A stretch of DNA of 64,000 nucleotides from Chalara sp. BL73 (taxonomy: Eukaryota; Ascomycota; Leotiomycetes; Helotiales): the NCBI GenBank assembly GCA_918026815.1, contig CAKJVC010000049.1:248001-312000 (forward strand). Direction: 5' to 3'. A program made the position numbers and the translations under genes. Of the stretch, positions 37,433 to 50,010 are shown in pieces. Below the pieces are notes generated by a model that saw only the letters and a list, made by a program, of their open reading frames with translations, had not been told where the DNA came from and did no database searches. The stretch's first letter is position 1; each line of letters opens with the position of its first letter.

Positions 37433-38264
37433 TTATTATTATTATTATTATTATTATTATTCCTTTTAACGTGCTGTATCAGTCGAGGACTATGTAGCAC
37501 GGCTAGCGCCTAGGCGCTAGCGTTCCTATCTAGTTTATGTACAAGCAATGGTGGTAGTCAATCTATTCCAGTGAGTGTTGAGGGTCTAGCCCTAGTTGTA
37601 GCAAAACAAATGAAAATCGCAAAAATCATAACGAACGTTTAATCTTCTCCTTCTAGCTCCCCTAGTTCTTCTAGTGCTAGCTCTCGCTTTAGCCTATTCA
37701 GGTGATTCCGTCTAGTACAGACGCTAGTCTCTTTTAGGAACGCTAGCGTCTTTTTAATGCCGATAGTTGTGTGCAGTAATAAGGCCATTGTAAGCCTGTT
37801 TCCTCCAAGGTCGTTTTTGAGCTTTGATCTAGCTAAAACTAGCTTAGGATCATTACAGCTAAGTAGCAAGTGCTGAGCTGTTTCTTTCGTTCCGCACACG
37901 CACTTGTCAGACGTCACATGACCTAGCTTGTGCAAATATGATCGAATATAGCCATGGCCGAGCTTAAGTTGAAATAGCGAGCTGGCTAGCTCTCTAGTCG
38001 TGCCGCGCGGTAGTTGTATTTTTGACTTGATTTTCCACGGAAATAGCTTTTTGTACGTAAATAGATTTGTACTAAGTTTGCTGTCGTACTTTGCTAGTAC
38101 ATTTTTCCATTCCGCAATACTAGCTTTTTTAGCGTCGCAGCCTAATACTGCGAAACTAGTCGTTGTAGTGCTAGGTTCGATAGTTGTAGCTAGTTTAGCT
38201 AGTTTGTCGGCTTGGTCGTTTCCGTAGATATCCGTATGCCCTGGAACCCATTTTAGTGCAATAC
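37433..38264 (-). mobile_element. LINE fragment X (RNase H C-terminus and 3' UTR, antisense)
   Basis: Matches the minus strand of 58064-58890 of LINE copy 1. The (TTA)n tail is at 37433-37461, the palindrome at 37502-37521, and the C-terminal Cys/His region of ORF2 (KCVCGTKETAQHLLLSC) lies within a frame at 37639-37935. A stop replaces the Arg or Tyr upstream, so the reading frame is broken. It ends abruptly at the LTR at 38265. Confidence 0.85.
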
Positions 38265-38626
38265 TGTTGGAAAAGTAGGTACGTGATAATAGAAGCTAAT
38301 AGTAATAGCTATACGGATTCGCTAATAGAAAGCTGTATTGACTTTAACTTGATAAACTTTTTAACTTGAACTTGTTCTATTTACAAAAAAGCGGACAGGC
38401 TTATTTATACCTTATTATGCTCTACTAGCGTGAGTCATAGCTTACGCGTCTTTAGAATTGATTTCTAATAAAAGGAATCGAAAGGATTTAAATCGAATTC
38501 GATTTGTAATAGAGTGGCGAATATGACTCATGTGGCAAATATGACTCATAGCAAAATGACTCATGTGGCGAATAAAAGATACTATCACCTAATATTGCGT
38601 AATGTTGGATTACGTAATAATCAACA
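38265..38626 (+). mobile_element. Solo LTR A (Copia-type), flanks do not match
   Basis: 362 bp beginning TGTTGG and ending CAACA. It is nearly identical, with one clear difference at base 10, to the reverse complement of 40163-40524. Left flank AATAC and right flank TTTTC are not a target duplication, and the flanking LINE pieces are in opposite orientations. It contains four TGAGTCA/TGACTCA sites (38431, 38524, 38542, 38557). Confidence 0.85.
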
Positions 38627-39031
38627 TTTTCCGAACTAGTCCAATTTGCCCTATGGAAGTCGAATCAGCATTGTATCCCGCTAGCGTAAGACTAAATGCT
38701 AGCGTACGACAATATGCTATTCGAGCTTTGAAGCTACCTCAAAATCACCCAATCAGACAAGCTACACAAACAGCTACAGCCGGCACACAGCTAGAACGCA
38801 TCGCTAGTTCAGCTAGTTCAGCTAGTTCAGCTAGTTCAGCTAGTTTAGCTAATTTAGAGCACATACAGCACTACAAGTACGCTCCATGGAATCGCACTAC
38901 GCCGTACAAGGTCGAAATCAGCTCGTTGTCAAAAGAGGACGCTACTATAATGCACTAAACTAGCTTGAATCACTTAAGCTACTTTAGTACAATTCACATG
39001 TATTCCGATGCGTCGATGATCCCGAGCACCG
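38627..39031 (+). mobile_element. LINE fragment Z (RT/RNase H linker, sense)
   Basis: Matches 57359 to about 57763 of LINE copy 1 and encodes the same FRTSPICPMEVESAL and ASS-repeat region, ending at YSDASMIPS of the RNase H start. A stop appears near 38956 (CAC TAA for His-Gln). It is cut by the next LTR at 39032. Confidence 0.85.
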
Positions 39032-39162
39032 TGTTGAAATGAGAGAGAACACGATTAAATTATTCAATGAGGGTAGGGGACAGGCCCTCTATCTATATGC
39101 CTACAGTCAGGGTTTATAGTGGGGCTGTGTGCCTGAGGTTTCAACAGCCTGAAGTTTCAACA
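39032..39162 (-). mobile_element. Candidate 3' LTR of the decayed Copia element
   Basis: Perfect 8-bp terminal inverted ends TGTTGAAA/TTTCAACA, GC-rich compared with its surroundings. On the minus strand it is preceded by a purine-rich GTAGGAG and by the Copia RNase H end, as a 3' LTR should be. No matching 5' LTR is visible. Confidence 0.55.
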
Positions 39163-42100
39163 CTCCTACACAGGCATAAAGCTTTTACAGCTGAGAGCTT
39201 TTACAGCTGAAAGCTTTTACATACTAATTACAAAATAGACTTTTTTCGAGCTTAAACTTTTTAAAGTAAATTTTTACGTGCTAATAACTTTTTACTTCGT
39301 GTTATTTTACTTTGATCGCTTTTTTGAAAACTTCGAACTTGTTTTTCGCAAAAGCTTTAGTTATTTTATCGGCGACTTGTTTTTTAGTTGATATATATTG
39401 TAAGTCGACTTTTCCGTTTGCTATTTTTTCTCGAACAAAATAGTGTTAAATATCGATGTGTTTAGTGCGTGCGTAAAACTGAAAGTTTTTAGCTAAAACA
39501 ATAGTTTTCTAGTTGTTTCCGTAAATAATTATTGTATTAGCACTTTAATTTATATTAAAATAAATCTAGCCAAAAAAGCTTTGTAGCTATATAGCTTTTT
39601 TAGTCGCGTTAGTTTGCTTGATGTATTCGGCTTCGCAAAATAACAACAATACTGTAAATTGTTGTTTCGCTAACTAGCTAATTGCTGCGCTTTTAATGTT
39701 AAACACGTATTTTAAAATCGACCGACGTATTTTTATGTTTTTAGTTTAGTTTAAGTTCGTGTAGCTTGTTAATAGTTGTACTGCTTTTCGAAACACTAAT
39801 TTTATATATATTGTTTTTTTTAATATATCGCAGTATTTATTTTGTAGTTTTTATATATATTTCGTTTAAATTTAAAGCGTGTCGACTAACAACAAATACA
39901 GTGTATACTAAGTTAAAACGCGTACTTAATATAGTATACATAAAAAAGCCGACTATAAATTAATATTAGCGACAAAAAGTTAAATTAGTTTAGTATTTAA
40001 GTTTTGCAAAAATAAGTCGAGTCGTAGTTTTTATAAATATAGCAACAAAAGCACATTTTTTTATACTAAAGTTTTCGAAAACTTTGTACAAATAAGCTTT
40101 TTGGAAAAGTCGCAAAATCCGTTGTAAGCAGTCGCGGATTACTTTTATTTTTAAATAAAAATTGTTGATTATTACGTAATCCAACATTACGCAATATTAG
40201 GTGATAGTATCTTTTATTCGCCACATGAGTCATTTTGCTATGAGTCATATTTGCCACATGAGTCATATTCGCCACTCTATTACAAATCGAATTCGATTTA
40301 AATCCTTTCGATTCCTTTTATTAGAAATCAATTCTAAAGACGCGTAAGCTATGACTCACGCTAGTAGAGCATAATAAGGTATAAATAAGCCTGTCCGCTT
40401 TTTTGTAAATAGAACAAGTTCAAGTTAAAAAGTTTATCAAGTTAAAGTCAATACAGCTTTCTATTAGCGAATCCGTATAGCTATTACTATTAGCTTCTAT
40501 TATCACGTACCTACCTTTCCAACAAAAATAACACGAGTTTAAGTTCGACATATAAAACCGTTAACTAAATTTTGTTTTAATAATTTAAATATTTAGTTTT
40601 AAATTACTTGCAATTAAAAAGTCGTTTACGTAAATTGTAATAATAATGCTTTTCCGGTAAAACACACTAAAGTTAGCGTTAAAAAGCTAAAAACTTTATT
40701 CGGCGAAAAAAAATACTAAAATATTGTACTAAACGCGTAAAAATTGTTTTAAGTTATATAAAACTTTATTTAGTTTGCATGTTTTTGTTATGTCGCAGCC
40801 GGTAAATAGTTCGATATAAATATCGATATTAATATTTTTATACAAAAACACAGTTTTAACGTTTATTTGCTCGAGTTTTTAATTTAAAACAATAACAAAA
40901 ACAAAAATAGTTTTGTAGTTTATAAATTTAACTATTAAAACAAAAGTTTTATAAAAATTAATATTTTTTTGTTATTCGAAATTACAAACTATTTAACAAG
41001 CTTTGTATCGCAAAAAAAAAATTTAGTTTTACGTTTAATTTTAAATATTTATTTGTTGCTAAAAGCTACGCGATTTAACAAAGTTTTTACAGTAGTTTAA
41101 ATTTTATTTTCAACTAATAAATTATACTTTTTTTAAATCGCGGCTTTTTACATTTTTTATTGTAAAAATTTTATCGCTTTTTTTAGTGTATATAGCTTAA
41201 AAAGCTTACAGGAATTTGCGTAGCTAAAAAAACGTTAGTAAAAAGTACTAAATAAACAAGCAAAAGTATAAAAAAAACTAACGTTAATACAATAAAATTT
41301 AAAAAACTATTAAAGTAACAAAGTTTAAAGTATAAAAGCAACGTAGCTAATATATAGTTTATTGTGTTCGAAAATTTAGCTACAATTAACTATAAAGTTT
41401 GTTTACGTAATTTAAAATGCTAAACACAGTTTTACTGTTTATATATTTTTTAGTTATTTTAAATACTTGTTAATATATATACAAAAGTACTAGCGTCGTT
41501 TTGCGAGCGAAAAATATTAAATGCGTCGTATAAATTATTTAAGTTTTTTTCGAATTTCGAACTTAACTTTTTGTATTTATAGTCGAAATTAAGTTTTTAG
41601 CTTTAAAAATAAAAACGTTTTACAATACAGCTAAATAAAAAGTCGCGAAATAAAAGTTTATTTAGCTAAAAAGCATTGTTGCTTAATTTAGCCGATAAAA
41701 TAAATTGTAAATATAAAGTAAAACAATAAATCAAATAGTTTAACGAGTTAAATTAAAAGTTTTTTGTTTTTATAGCCGAGCTAGCTAGTATCGATAGCTA
41801 GTATAAAAGCTAGTAAACTGTAAATAAAGCTAAAATTGTAAAAAAGTTTTAATTAAACTAAAATTTAAACTAAATTAAAAGTACTAAAAATATATTAATC
41901 GAAATAGCCGGTATACTGTAAAGTTCGATATTAAAATAAAATAAAAATTTTATTATAAAACGGTTTTTTTTTAAGTTTAAAGTTTACATTTAAAAACGTT
42001 AAAATTAAAGTTTGTAATTTTAAAACTTTTAAATTTAACTTAAGCTTTTTTTGTAAACTAAGCTTATTTTATAACAGTTGTTCGATTGTACAAATTAAAG

Positions 42101-44167
42101 CTTTTTAAACAATACAACTATTTAAAGTTAAAATACAACAAATAATATTTTTTTTTAAATTTACTAAAGTTTTTCGAATTGTTTTATTTCGCAACTTTTT
42201 TTTTGTGTTAAAATTGCTGTAATATATAATAAATTTAAAAGTGCGAATATAGCTTAATATAAATAGTATTTTCGTTTAAGCTTTTTATAATATTTTTTTA
42301 ATAGTAATATATAAAAACCGAATATATAAATATTTCGTATACTATACTGTTTTAAATTAAAATTTTAATTTTAAACTAGCAGTTTTTAAAAAAAAACGCT
42401 ATTTTTTGTTATATTGTACAGTTAAAACGTTTAGCTGTACTATTTATTTTTAAATTGTATAGTTTTGTAAGTTTTTAGCTAATTCCGTTAATAAAAAAAA
42501 TACTGTTTTAGTTTGTTCGAAATGTATTTTTTATTATTGTTATTACAAACGCGTCGAATAACTTTTTTTTTATCGATATATTTGTAGTGTTATTTAAAAT
42601 AAATAAAACAGTTTGTAATTTTGCTTTTAGCTTTTATTAAGTATATACGTGCGAATTTAGTTTTATTATATTTAAAAATTACAAAAAACCAGTTACTGTT
42701 AAAACTTTTAACTGAAATTAGCTTTATTATATTAATATAAATTAATTTCAGTTTATGCTTTTTAAACTTAATTTAGCAGTTGTATAGCTGTTTAGTTTTT
42801 TTTTGCGTAATACAAATTTTATATATATATCGATTTTCGAAATAATATTTGTTAAAATTAACGCTAGTAACTATAGTAAACAGTTTAAATAAATTCTGAT
42901 TTTTAAAATGTTTTATACAGTTGTACTATAAAAACATGTTTTTTTTAACAGTATAAACTTAAAAAACAATAAACGTTTTAATTAAAAAAACTAGTACAGC
43001 CGGTAAAACAGTATTATTTAAGCTAAAACTAAATAGTTATTTAGTTCGATTTAAAAGTTATAAATTATAATATACTGTAACATTAATTTTATAATTATTA
43101 ATTATTTAGTAAATTAAATTTTCAGTTAAAATTAATTGTGTTTTTTTATTTCGAAAAATTTAAAATATTAAAATTAAATTAAAAAAACTTATAGCTAAAC
43201 AGTATTTAACGTCGGTTAAAATAAGTTTTGCTAGTTAACTATTAAGTTTTAAAATAAGAATTTTAACAATTTTTTTATTTTTGTATTTAACGCTTTTTTT
43301 ATATTTTCGTATATACCGAAATTATTACAAGTAATATTAACAAAAACAGTTAAATTGCTTGTTGTATAATTAGTATAATTAGTATCGATTATTTATTCGT
43401 TTTAAAAAGCTGTGTTTATATTAAAATTCAACAAAACTGTTTTTTAAAAAATAATACCGGCTAAAACTTTTAAATTAAAAGCTAAACAACTAAAGTTAAT
43501 TATTGCTATCGAAAAGTTATTGTTAGTTATAAATAATAAAAGTTTAAACTTTTTAAACTTTTTATTATTTTCGTTTTTAACTTTCTTTTTACGACTATTC
43601 CAGTTTTTAAAAAAAAAATTAAAATATAAATATTTTAAAAAGCATTTAATTTCGGTATAACAAAGTTTTTTACAAAACGTGCAAAAATTTACAGTAAAGT
43701 TATTCGGCTAACAATTTTAAGCAAAAAGCGCAATGCTAAAATTTGTAAAAAAGCTTTAACAAGCTTTTTTATTAAACGTTTTTTAAATAACAATTTTATA
43801 AATAACTGTTAATATACTAGAAATATTAATTAAATTGTGTATTTACTAAAAAGTCGTAACAAAAGTATTATACGCCGAGTTTAAAGTTTAAAAAAATCGC
43901 ATTACTAGCTGTATATTAATAAATATTGTAATTAAATATAAGTTTTTAAGCTTGTTGTTAACTTGTAATAGCGTACTTGCTAGTTCGTTTATATTTTTAT
44001 AGTCGGCTAAATTAATATTGTAAAACTTTAAAAACAGCTTAATTAACTTTTTAATACTAGTAACACAAGTTTTTTTTAAAGTTTTTATTATTTTGTAAAT
44101 TTGTATTATATATTTAATAATTGTATACTTATTGTATTTACAACGATTTTTAATAGCAGTATATACT
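39163..44167 (-). mobile_element. Decayed Ty1/Copia-type internal region (minus strand)
   Basis: AT-rich, with no long frame. On the minus strand, 39330-39480 reads as the Copia RNase H end (ARTKHIDI, then YISTKKQVADKITKAF), and 40621-40632 encodes the RT motif as Tyr-Val-Asn-Asp in place of YVDD. Order and spacing are right once the solo LTR at 40163-40524 is removed. Gag and integrase should lie at 41-44 kb, but I could not pick out their motifs. The left limit is clear; the right limit is a guess. Confidence 0.6.
40163..40524 (-). mobile_element. Solo LTR B with AAAAT target duplication
   Basis: 362 bp, same family as solo LTR A, inserted into the Copia pol region in minus orientation. 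It is flanked by AAAAT at 40158-40162 and 40525-40529, the 5-bp duplication expected of LTR integration. It contains the four TGA(C/G)TCA sites at 40226, 40241, 40259 and 40352. Confidence 0.92.
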
Positions 44168-44368
44168 TGTCATGAATGGTCACGTGATGCAGGTTACGAG
44201 GTTACGAGGTTGTGGGTCACGTGCTCGGTTCCCATAGGCGAGCGTCACGTGCTCCATTCTTTATTAAGTTGAGGGATCGTTCAACCACATACCTTTCCTC
44301 TCTAGTTTAGTATCGTCGAATAGAACCTTATGAATAGCTGCCTTTGCACCCATATTGGCTTTGTGACA
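44168..44368. mobile_element. Solo LTR C with ATACT target duplication
   Basis: 201 bp, TGTCA to TGACA, flanked by ATACT at 44163-44167 and 44369-44373. GC-rich against its surroundings, so it is younger than the mutated DNA around it. Three TCACGTG boxes at 44180, 44217 and 44245. Confidence 0.9.
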
Positions 44369-44373
44369 ATACT

Positions 44374-45805
44374 TGTTTTTGCTTATTTTTTTAAATTGCT
44401 ATTTTTTTATTGTATATTTTTTTAAAAGTGCAATATTTATTATATGCTAATTTATATTACGTTTTTTGTTTCGAAATAATTGCAGTTTTAGCTTTAGCAG
44501 TAAAAACATTTAGCTCGGTTAAAAATACAAAAACTTTAAACTTTTATAACGTAATACTAAATTTACTAAAAACGAAGTATTTCGTTATACGACAGTTAAA
44601 AATAGCTTAATTAGCTTTAAACTTAAAAATCGGCATTATTAACAAGCTAAACAAAGCTTTAAATTTGTCAGTTATAATTATAGTAAAAAAAAAATAGTAA
44701 TAAGTTCTAATAAAAAAAACCGGCAACGTCGGCAAAGTTTAAGTAAAATATATACGTTAAAACTTAAATTAAATAAAAACTTAATTTTTACAAAGTTCGA
44801 TTTCGAAAATAAATCGAGTTTAATAAATTGTAGTTTTTTAAAGCTTAAGTTTAAACGTTTAAAATTAAAACTTAATAAATTTAAAAAGCTAAAAAAGCTT
44901 AATAACTGCAATTGTAATTTAAAAGCTAAAATAACAATTTCGACATCAAATAGTAGCAATCGCACTGTAAAACTAAACAAGCTAGTAAAGCTAACTAGTA
45001 AATAATAGTTTTTTTTAAAAATCAGCTTAAAAAAGCAGCATTTTACTATTGTACTTTTTAAAACAAAAAAAAAAAATTCGCGATTTAAACGATTAAAATA
45101 AGTATTAAAAAAGTTTTTTTACAGTGCTTTTAATATAATAAAACTAGTAGTTTAAGTTGCGTTAAGTTAAACGATAGTAAAGTTAAAATTGTTTAAACTC
45201 GAACAAAGTTTATTTTGTAAAAAAAGTCGACAACAATTGTTTTACACAGTGTTTTTTATGTCGAAGCTTTAATTTTATTGAAGTTTTAACAGTTTTTTGA
45301 CTTTTTAGCTAAAACAAAAAATAGCTTAATTTGCGTAAATTCTGAAAATTTATATTACAATACTAATACTAGTAATTTAAAAGCTTTTTAACTAAAGTTT
45401 ATAGTTTTAATAAGCAATTTTTTAGCCGGTAACTAGTAAAATATAAAGCTTACACAAGTTTTTAGCTAGTAAAATGTAAATAAGTTTACATATTTTCGCT
45501 TAGTAAAATAAGTACTCGACGCGAAAATAACTTTGTTAAAAATAAAACTTAAAAACTCGAAAAAAAAGTTATTAGTTTTATAAAAAAAAGGTTTAGGCTT
45601 AAAAAGTTTAAAACTTTTTTAATTAAAAAAAAAACTAGCTACAAAAGCACGCGTGTTTAAAAAAAAACGTTTTTAAAAATAAAATAAAAACGAGTTTCGA
45701 AAAAAAAAAACGAAAAAAACTTAATATCAATTAGCGGAGCGAAAAAAGAACGATTTAAATTCTGTACGTATTTTAAGCTAGCCTAGAAATCAAAACATAG
45801 CGAAA
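44374..45805. other. AT-rich decayed repeat DNA
   Basis: Same mutated base composition as the Copia remnant and perhaps its 5' part. A 100-codon minus frame at 44678-44980 is Leu/Phe/Lys low complexity and not convincing. Confidence 0.4.
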
Positions 45806-45810
45806 CGTAC

Positions 45811-46013
45811 TGTAAAGTGCTGGAGTAGGGTGGCACAAGTCAACTGCAATTGATACGAAAACTAATTTCTACCTTTTCTACTACGTCCCGAGTTCTTTAT
45901 TTATACTTTCCAAACCTCTGGCAACTTTTTACGTGCTTATATATACCAAGTTTCAGTGTTTTTACCGAGCTTTTTTTAGTGCTTTTTAGCACGTAACATT
46001 CTGGCGCTTGATA
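45811..46013 (-). repeat. 3' LTR of the Gypsy element
   Basis: 203 bp; its minus-strand start TATCA is the mutated form of TGTCA seen in the 5' LTR. The other terminus is TTTACA. Confidence 0.9.
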
Positions 46014-46976
46014 TTGCTTCTTTTTCTAAAACGTCGTTTCGACGTTTATGCTAGTATTGTAAGTTTCAGGCGCGGGTATTGTAGCTTAGTATTGTAGCTA
46101 GCTCGTAAAACAATCGAAAGTAAGCCGGAAAAAGCTTGTAGCGAACAACAACTTAAGTACAATAAAAAGCGGAAACTAAGTACAATAAAAACAATTAACA
46201 ATACTTCTAAAATAAATAAATAACAGCAACAATAGCTTTTTAGTTATAAATAAAAATAAGTAATAGTCGAACTTCAGCCTATAAATAAGCGCTTTTTTTC
46301 CGTTTAGCTGCGTTTTTTTTTTTTTTTTACAACACTATTACTAACACTATTACTACTACTACTACTACTACTACTATTATATTTGCTTCGCGTTTTGTTT
46401 CTGTTTCGGCTTCGGCTACTTTCGTTTGCTTTCGCTGCGCGAAAATTGCGGGCTTTAAGCTCGAAATCTGCTGCTTTTTCGATAAAAAAAGCAGCATTAA
46501 ATGCTTTTGCTGTTGCAGCTTTAAAGCTAAATGTTTTTTTGTAAGTATTTTGTAGTTTTAATACTTTTTCGATTTAAATTCGGCTAGCTGCCGGCTGTTT
46601 TCCGTTGCTGTAATAGTCGCTTCGCACGCTAGTTTCGTTTACTTCGGAAGCGTTTCGGCTTCGACGACTGCAAAAAACGCTTTCGTAAAGCTATCGCCCG
46701 GGTCTTTTTAAAAATCAAAAATTGTTCGAAAGCTTTGTTTCGCTAACAAACTTACTTCAAAAAAGTAAAAGCGGTTTTTTTGGCTTTTTTTACGGAAGCT
46801 AAAAAAACTAATTTTTTTTTGCGAGAGTTAGTTAAATTGCAGCGAGTAGCAGTAAGTAATCGAACTTTTTTCGACTTGTAGCCGATTTAATTCAGCTAAG
46901 CCGGCATTAATAAAAACGAAAACGAGAATAAAAATAACGAAAATAAAAATAAGAATAAGTTTGCTTCCGAAAAGAA

Positions 46977-47002
46977 AAAAAAAAAAAAAATAATAAAATA
47001 AA

Positions 47003-47067
<65 letters not shown>
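46977..47067. repeat. A-rich low-complexity tract
   Basis: About 90 bp almost entirely of A, with a few T and one G, inside the Gypsy element between integrase and the 3' LTR. A TAC trinucleotide repeat lies at about 46343-46375. Confidence 0.85.
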
Positions 47068-47072
<5 letters not shown>

Positions 47073-47507
47073 AAAAAAAATAAAAAAAAAAGTCGAAGAA
47101 AATAATAAAAAAAGTAGTAAAAGAAGTAATAGCGGCTGTTTTAGCGGCGAGTAGTTTTTTGGACGTTTAGCTTCGCTTTCGAGCACTTATTGTTTCGCCT
47201 CCGGGCTTTTGCTGTTTGCTTTCGAGCATAAAAATTGACTATTTTGCTTTTTTCCGTTTTTTTTTTTTCGATTTTTTTGTTATTTCGAACGTAGTTTTTT
47301 AGTAATATTCTTGCACTATTTTGTCGGCGTTTCGAAAGTTTTTTGCGAGCTTTTATAAGTCTTTCGCAGAAAAATACTTTTTTTAGTGTACTAAATACTT
47401 TATTTTTTTTTTTGTAGTTCGGTAAGCTTAAATAGTTTTTACTTCGTACTTTTTTTTTTTTGTACTAGAATCGGCGCCGGTTTTTCGACGGCTTTTTCAC
47501 GTTTATG

Positions 47508-47828
47508 CTACAGCTTTAATAAAGATATATAAAACATATTGTAAATTTTATAAAATAGCAGTAGCTCTAGCTTGTAAGTTTGCTTGTAATTTTTTATAAC
47601 TTTTAAAACTTTAAATAGTTTTAAATATTTGTCTGCAAGCTTGCAGCTAAGCTTAAATTGTCGAATATTTTTCGAAGCTAGTATTACTTTTTTTTTTACG
47701 CGAAAACGAGTTAGTTTGTGTTTTGCGTTGTAGTACTTTCTGTGCTTTTCGTAAACTTTTCGGAAATTACTCGAAAGTTTTTTTCGTTTTTTTACTAAAA
47801 GCTTAATTTTTTTTTTAACTGCCGGCAC
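47508..47828 (-). pseudogene. Gypsy integrase C-terminal fragment
   Basis: 106 codons resembling the Gypsy integrase tail: the YYNAKHKL stretch, FRVKKKVILASKNI, then a SH3-like/GPF-type region and YNMFYISLLKL for the usual HPVFHVSLL. Many Lys/Asn/Phe replacements are consistent with C-to-T/G-to-A decay. Confidence 0.75.
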
Positions 47829-49472
47829 TTTTTTTTCGAAAACGTCGTTTCCGACGTTTAAGCTTAGTTTAAAATCAAAGTTGTAAAGTAGTTTAAACGA
47901 AGTACTATCGGTGCTTGCGTAAACAAAATTGTTGTATATAAATTTCGCTAAAGCTAGTTTTAAAACTTAGTTATTTTGCTTGTAATTGCAATATGTTTTT
48001 AAATAAAATTCCAAAGTTTAATTTTGTTGTTCTGTTTAGCTGTTCGTTTGCGAATAGAAAACGGTAAAAAGTCGGCGGCGAATTTTAAAGTAATATATAA
48101 AGTCTTTTCAGAATTTGCTTGTAAAAACAGACTTTTTGTCGGTAGTAATTTTTTTTAAGAATCCGAAATTTTTATAAATATAGTTTATAAACAGTTTCGC
48201 AAGTTTATAAGCTTGAATATTTTTCCGTACAGCTATATAGCGTGCTAGTTTAGTGTATTTGTTAACTATAACTAGTATAAAGTTATATATTTAGTTGTGC
48301 TTTTTGCTAAGCAGTAAATTTGTAATAAAATTTATAGTTATTTCTTTTTATAGTTTTAAAAAAATAAAAATCGAAGCTAACTTGCTATAAGTTCAGTGTT
48401 TTTTCGGTTTGTTTTTTTAGTATTTCGTGCACGTTTTGACATGTTTTTTAACATTATTTTTTAAGTTAAGCTAATAGTATTTTCGGCTTATTAACTCGCG
48501 CGTTTTACGCACGCTAAAATAGCCGGCAAGCTTTTTATTATAATGCACGTAAATTATTTTTGTGCGTATTGATTTTTTGTCAGAAATATATACAGTTTTT
48601 TTATAACGAAATAAGCTATTTTTGTAGTTTACGCTTTATAGCTTTTTCGTTCCGGTTCGGCTTCGCTTCGTAGTTTTTTCGGTAATTTTTCGGACTAAAA
48701 AAAAATCAGTTTTTTGCAGTTTTGTTAAAACGTTTCGAATTAGCTTCGTTATTTTACTATATACCGTTTCGGTCGATAACGACATAATTGCTACTTTTTG
48801 TAGCACGCGCTGTTTGCAACTAGTTATGCTAGCAGCAAACTTAAATTTAACTTTTCGGATTACACTGCAGTACTTTTTAGCTTATAACTTTGTTATGTTT
48901 GTTTTTAGCTTCGGCATTTTACCGGTTCGAAAACGCTTACTTTTCGAAATAAACGCGACTTTACACAAGCGCGCTTAACTCGTGCTACTTAAAAGTACAT
49001 TTTCTAGATAGTTTTTTAAAGTATAAAACAATTTTGCTACACGCAGTTTATTATACAAAGTCGAAAAAAACGTTTTTGCTTTTTTTTCGTTTCGCTTTCG
49101 ATTCGGCGTCGATTTTTTATAGTCCGGCTTTTGTAAAAGTTCGTTTGCGAAATTAGTTTTGCTTAGTTTAAACTTAATTACAAAATTAAACTCGTTTAAG
49201 CTTTCGGCTTATTTCGTTTAGCGACTTGTAAACTTTTTTTTTGTTATAAAATACTTTAAATTGTTATAGTCAGTACGAACTGTAACGGTATTGGCACTAT
49301 TTCGGAAATATTGCTTTTATTGTCGAAAAGCATAAACTATAGCTATTAACTTTACGTTGTAAATGTTATATCGAAATTTAACAGAAATAAGCTTTTTTAA
49401 GTAAAAAGCGATAAAGTGCTATTTAGCTTTTTTTTTTTTTTTAAACAGCTGCGAAAAAATCCCGGCTATAGC

Positions 49473-50010
49473 TTATTTAAAACTATTTGTTTTTACTTTG
49501 ATTTTACGTTGCGAATTAAAATGTTTAAGTAAAAGTGTTTTTCGGAATTTCGATTTCAGGACTTTAAAGCTCGCTAGCGCTTCGAGCTTTACTCGGAAAA
49601 AAGCCGTAAGCTTTTTTATTTTCTTAAAAAAGTTTGTTAGTAGCATACAAATGCGAGCGTATTTTTTAATAAATCGTTTATAAAAATTAGTAAATTTTAA
49701 AAACACTTAAATATTTTTATAGCACGTAAACACAAGCTATTTTTTTACGGTTTTTACGCGAAAAGAATTTATTTTTATGCTTTTAAGTTTTACAATAAAG
49801 CCTAAAAACTCAACAGTATTCGTATTAAAGCAGCACTTAAAAAAGTTTGCGTATAACTTGTATTTCTGTAGCTTTTCGAAAACTTTATAAACCGCTTTTG
49901 TATAGTTTTCAATTTTTTCCGAAAAAATAAGTATATTATTAAAGTAAACTACACAAATTACATCGACAAAACCGACTAGCGCTTAGTTAATGTAAGCTTA
50001 AAACGTAGCT
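49473..50010 (-). pseudogene. Gypsy reverse transcriptase / RNase H linker fragment
   Basis: The minus strand reads an RT core with YFNN at 49935-49946 where the family has YLDD, then a FLGFIV-type motif, then FLKFTNFYKRFIKKYA and LLKHFNSQ matching the RT-RNase H linker. Frame breaks occur between pieces. Confidence 0.75.

Noticed and set aside
38265..40524. Inversion of the interval between LTR A and LTR B
   Set aside because: LTR B has matching AAAAT on both sides, so the sequence next to it has not been swapped.
44678..44980. 100-codon minus-strand frame
   Set aside because: Leu/Phe/Lys low complexity produced by AT-rich decay; no motif.
46896..47186. 96-codon minus-strand frame rich in Phe
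   Set aside because: It is the translation of the A-rich tract, not a gene.
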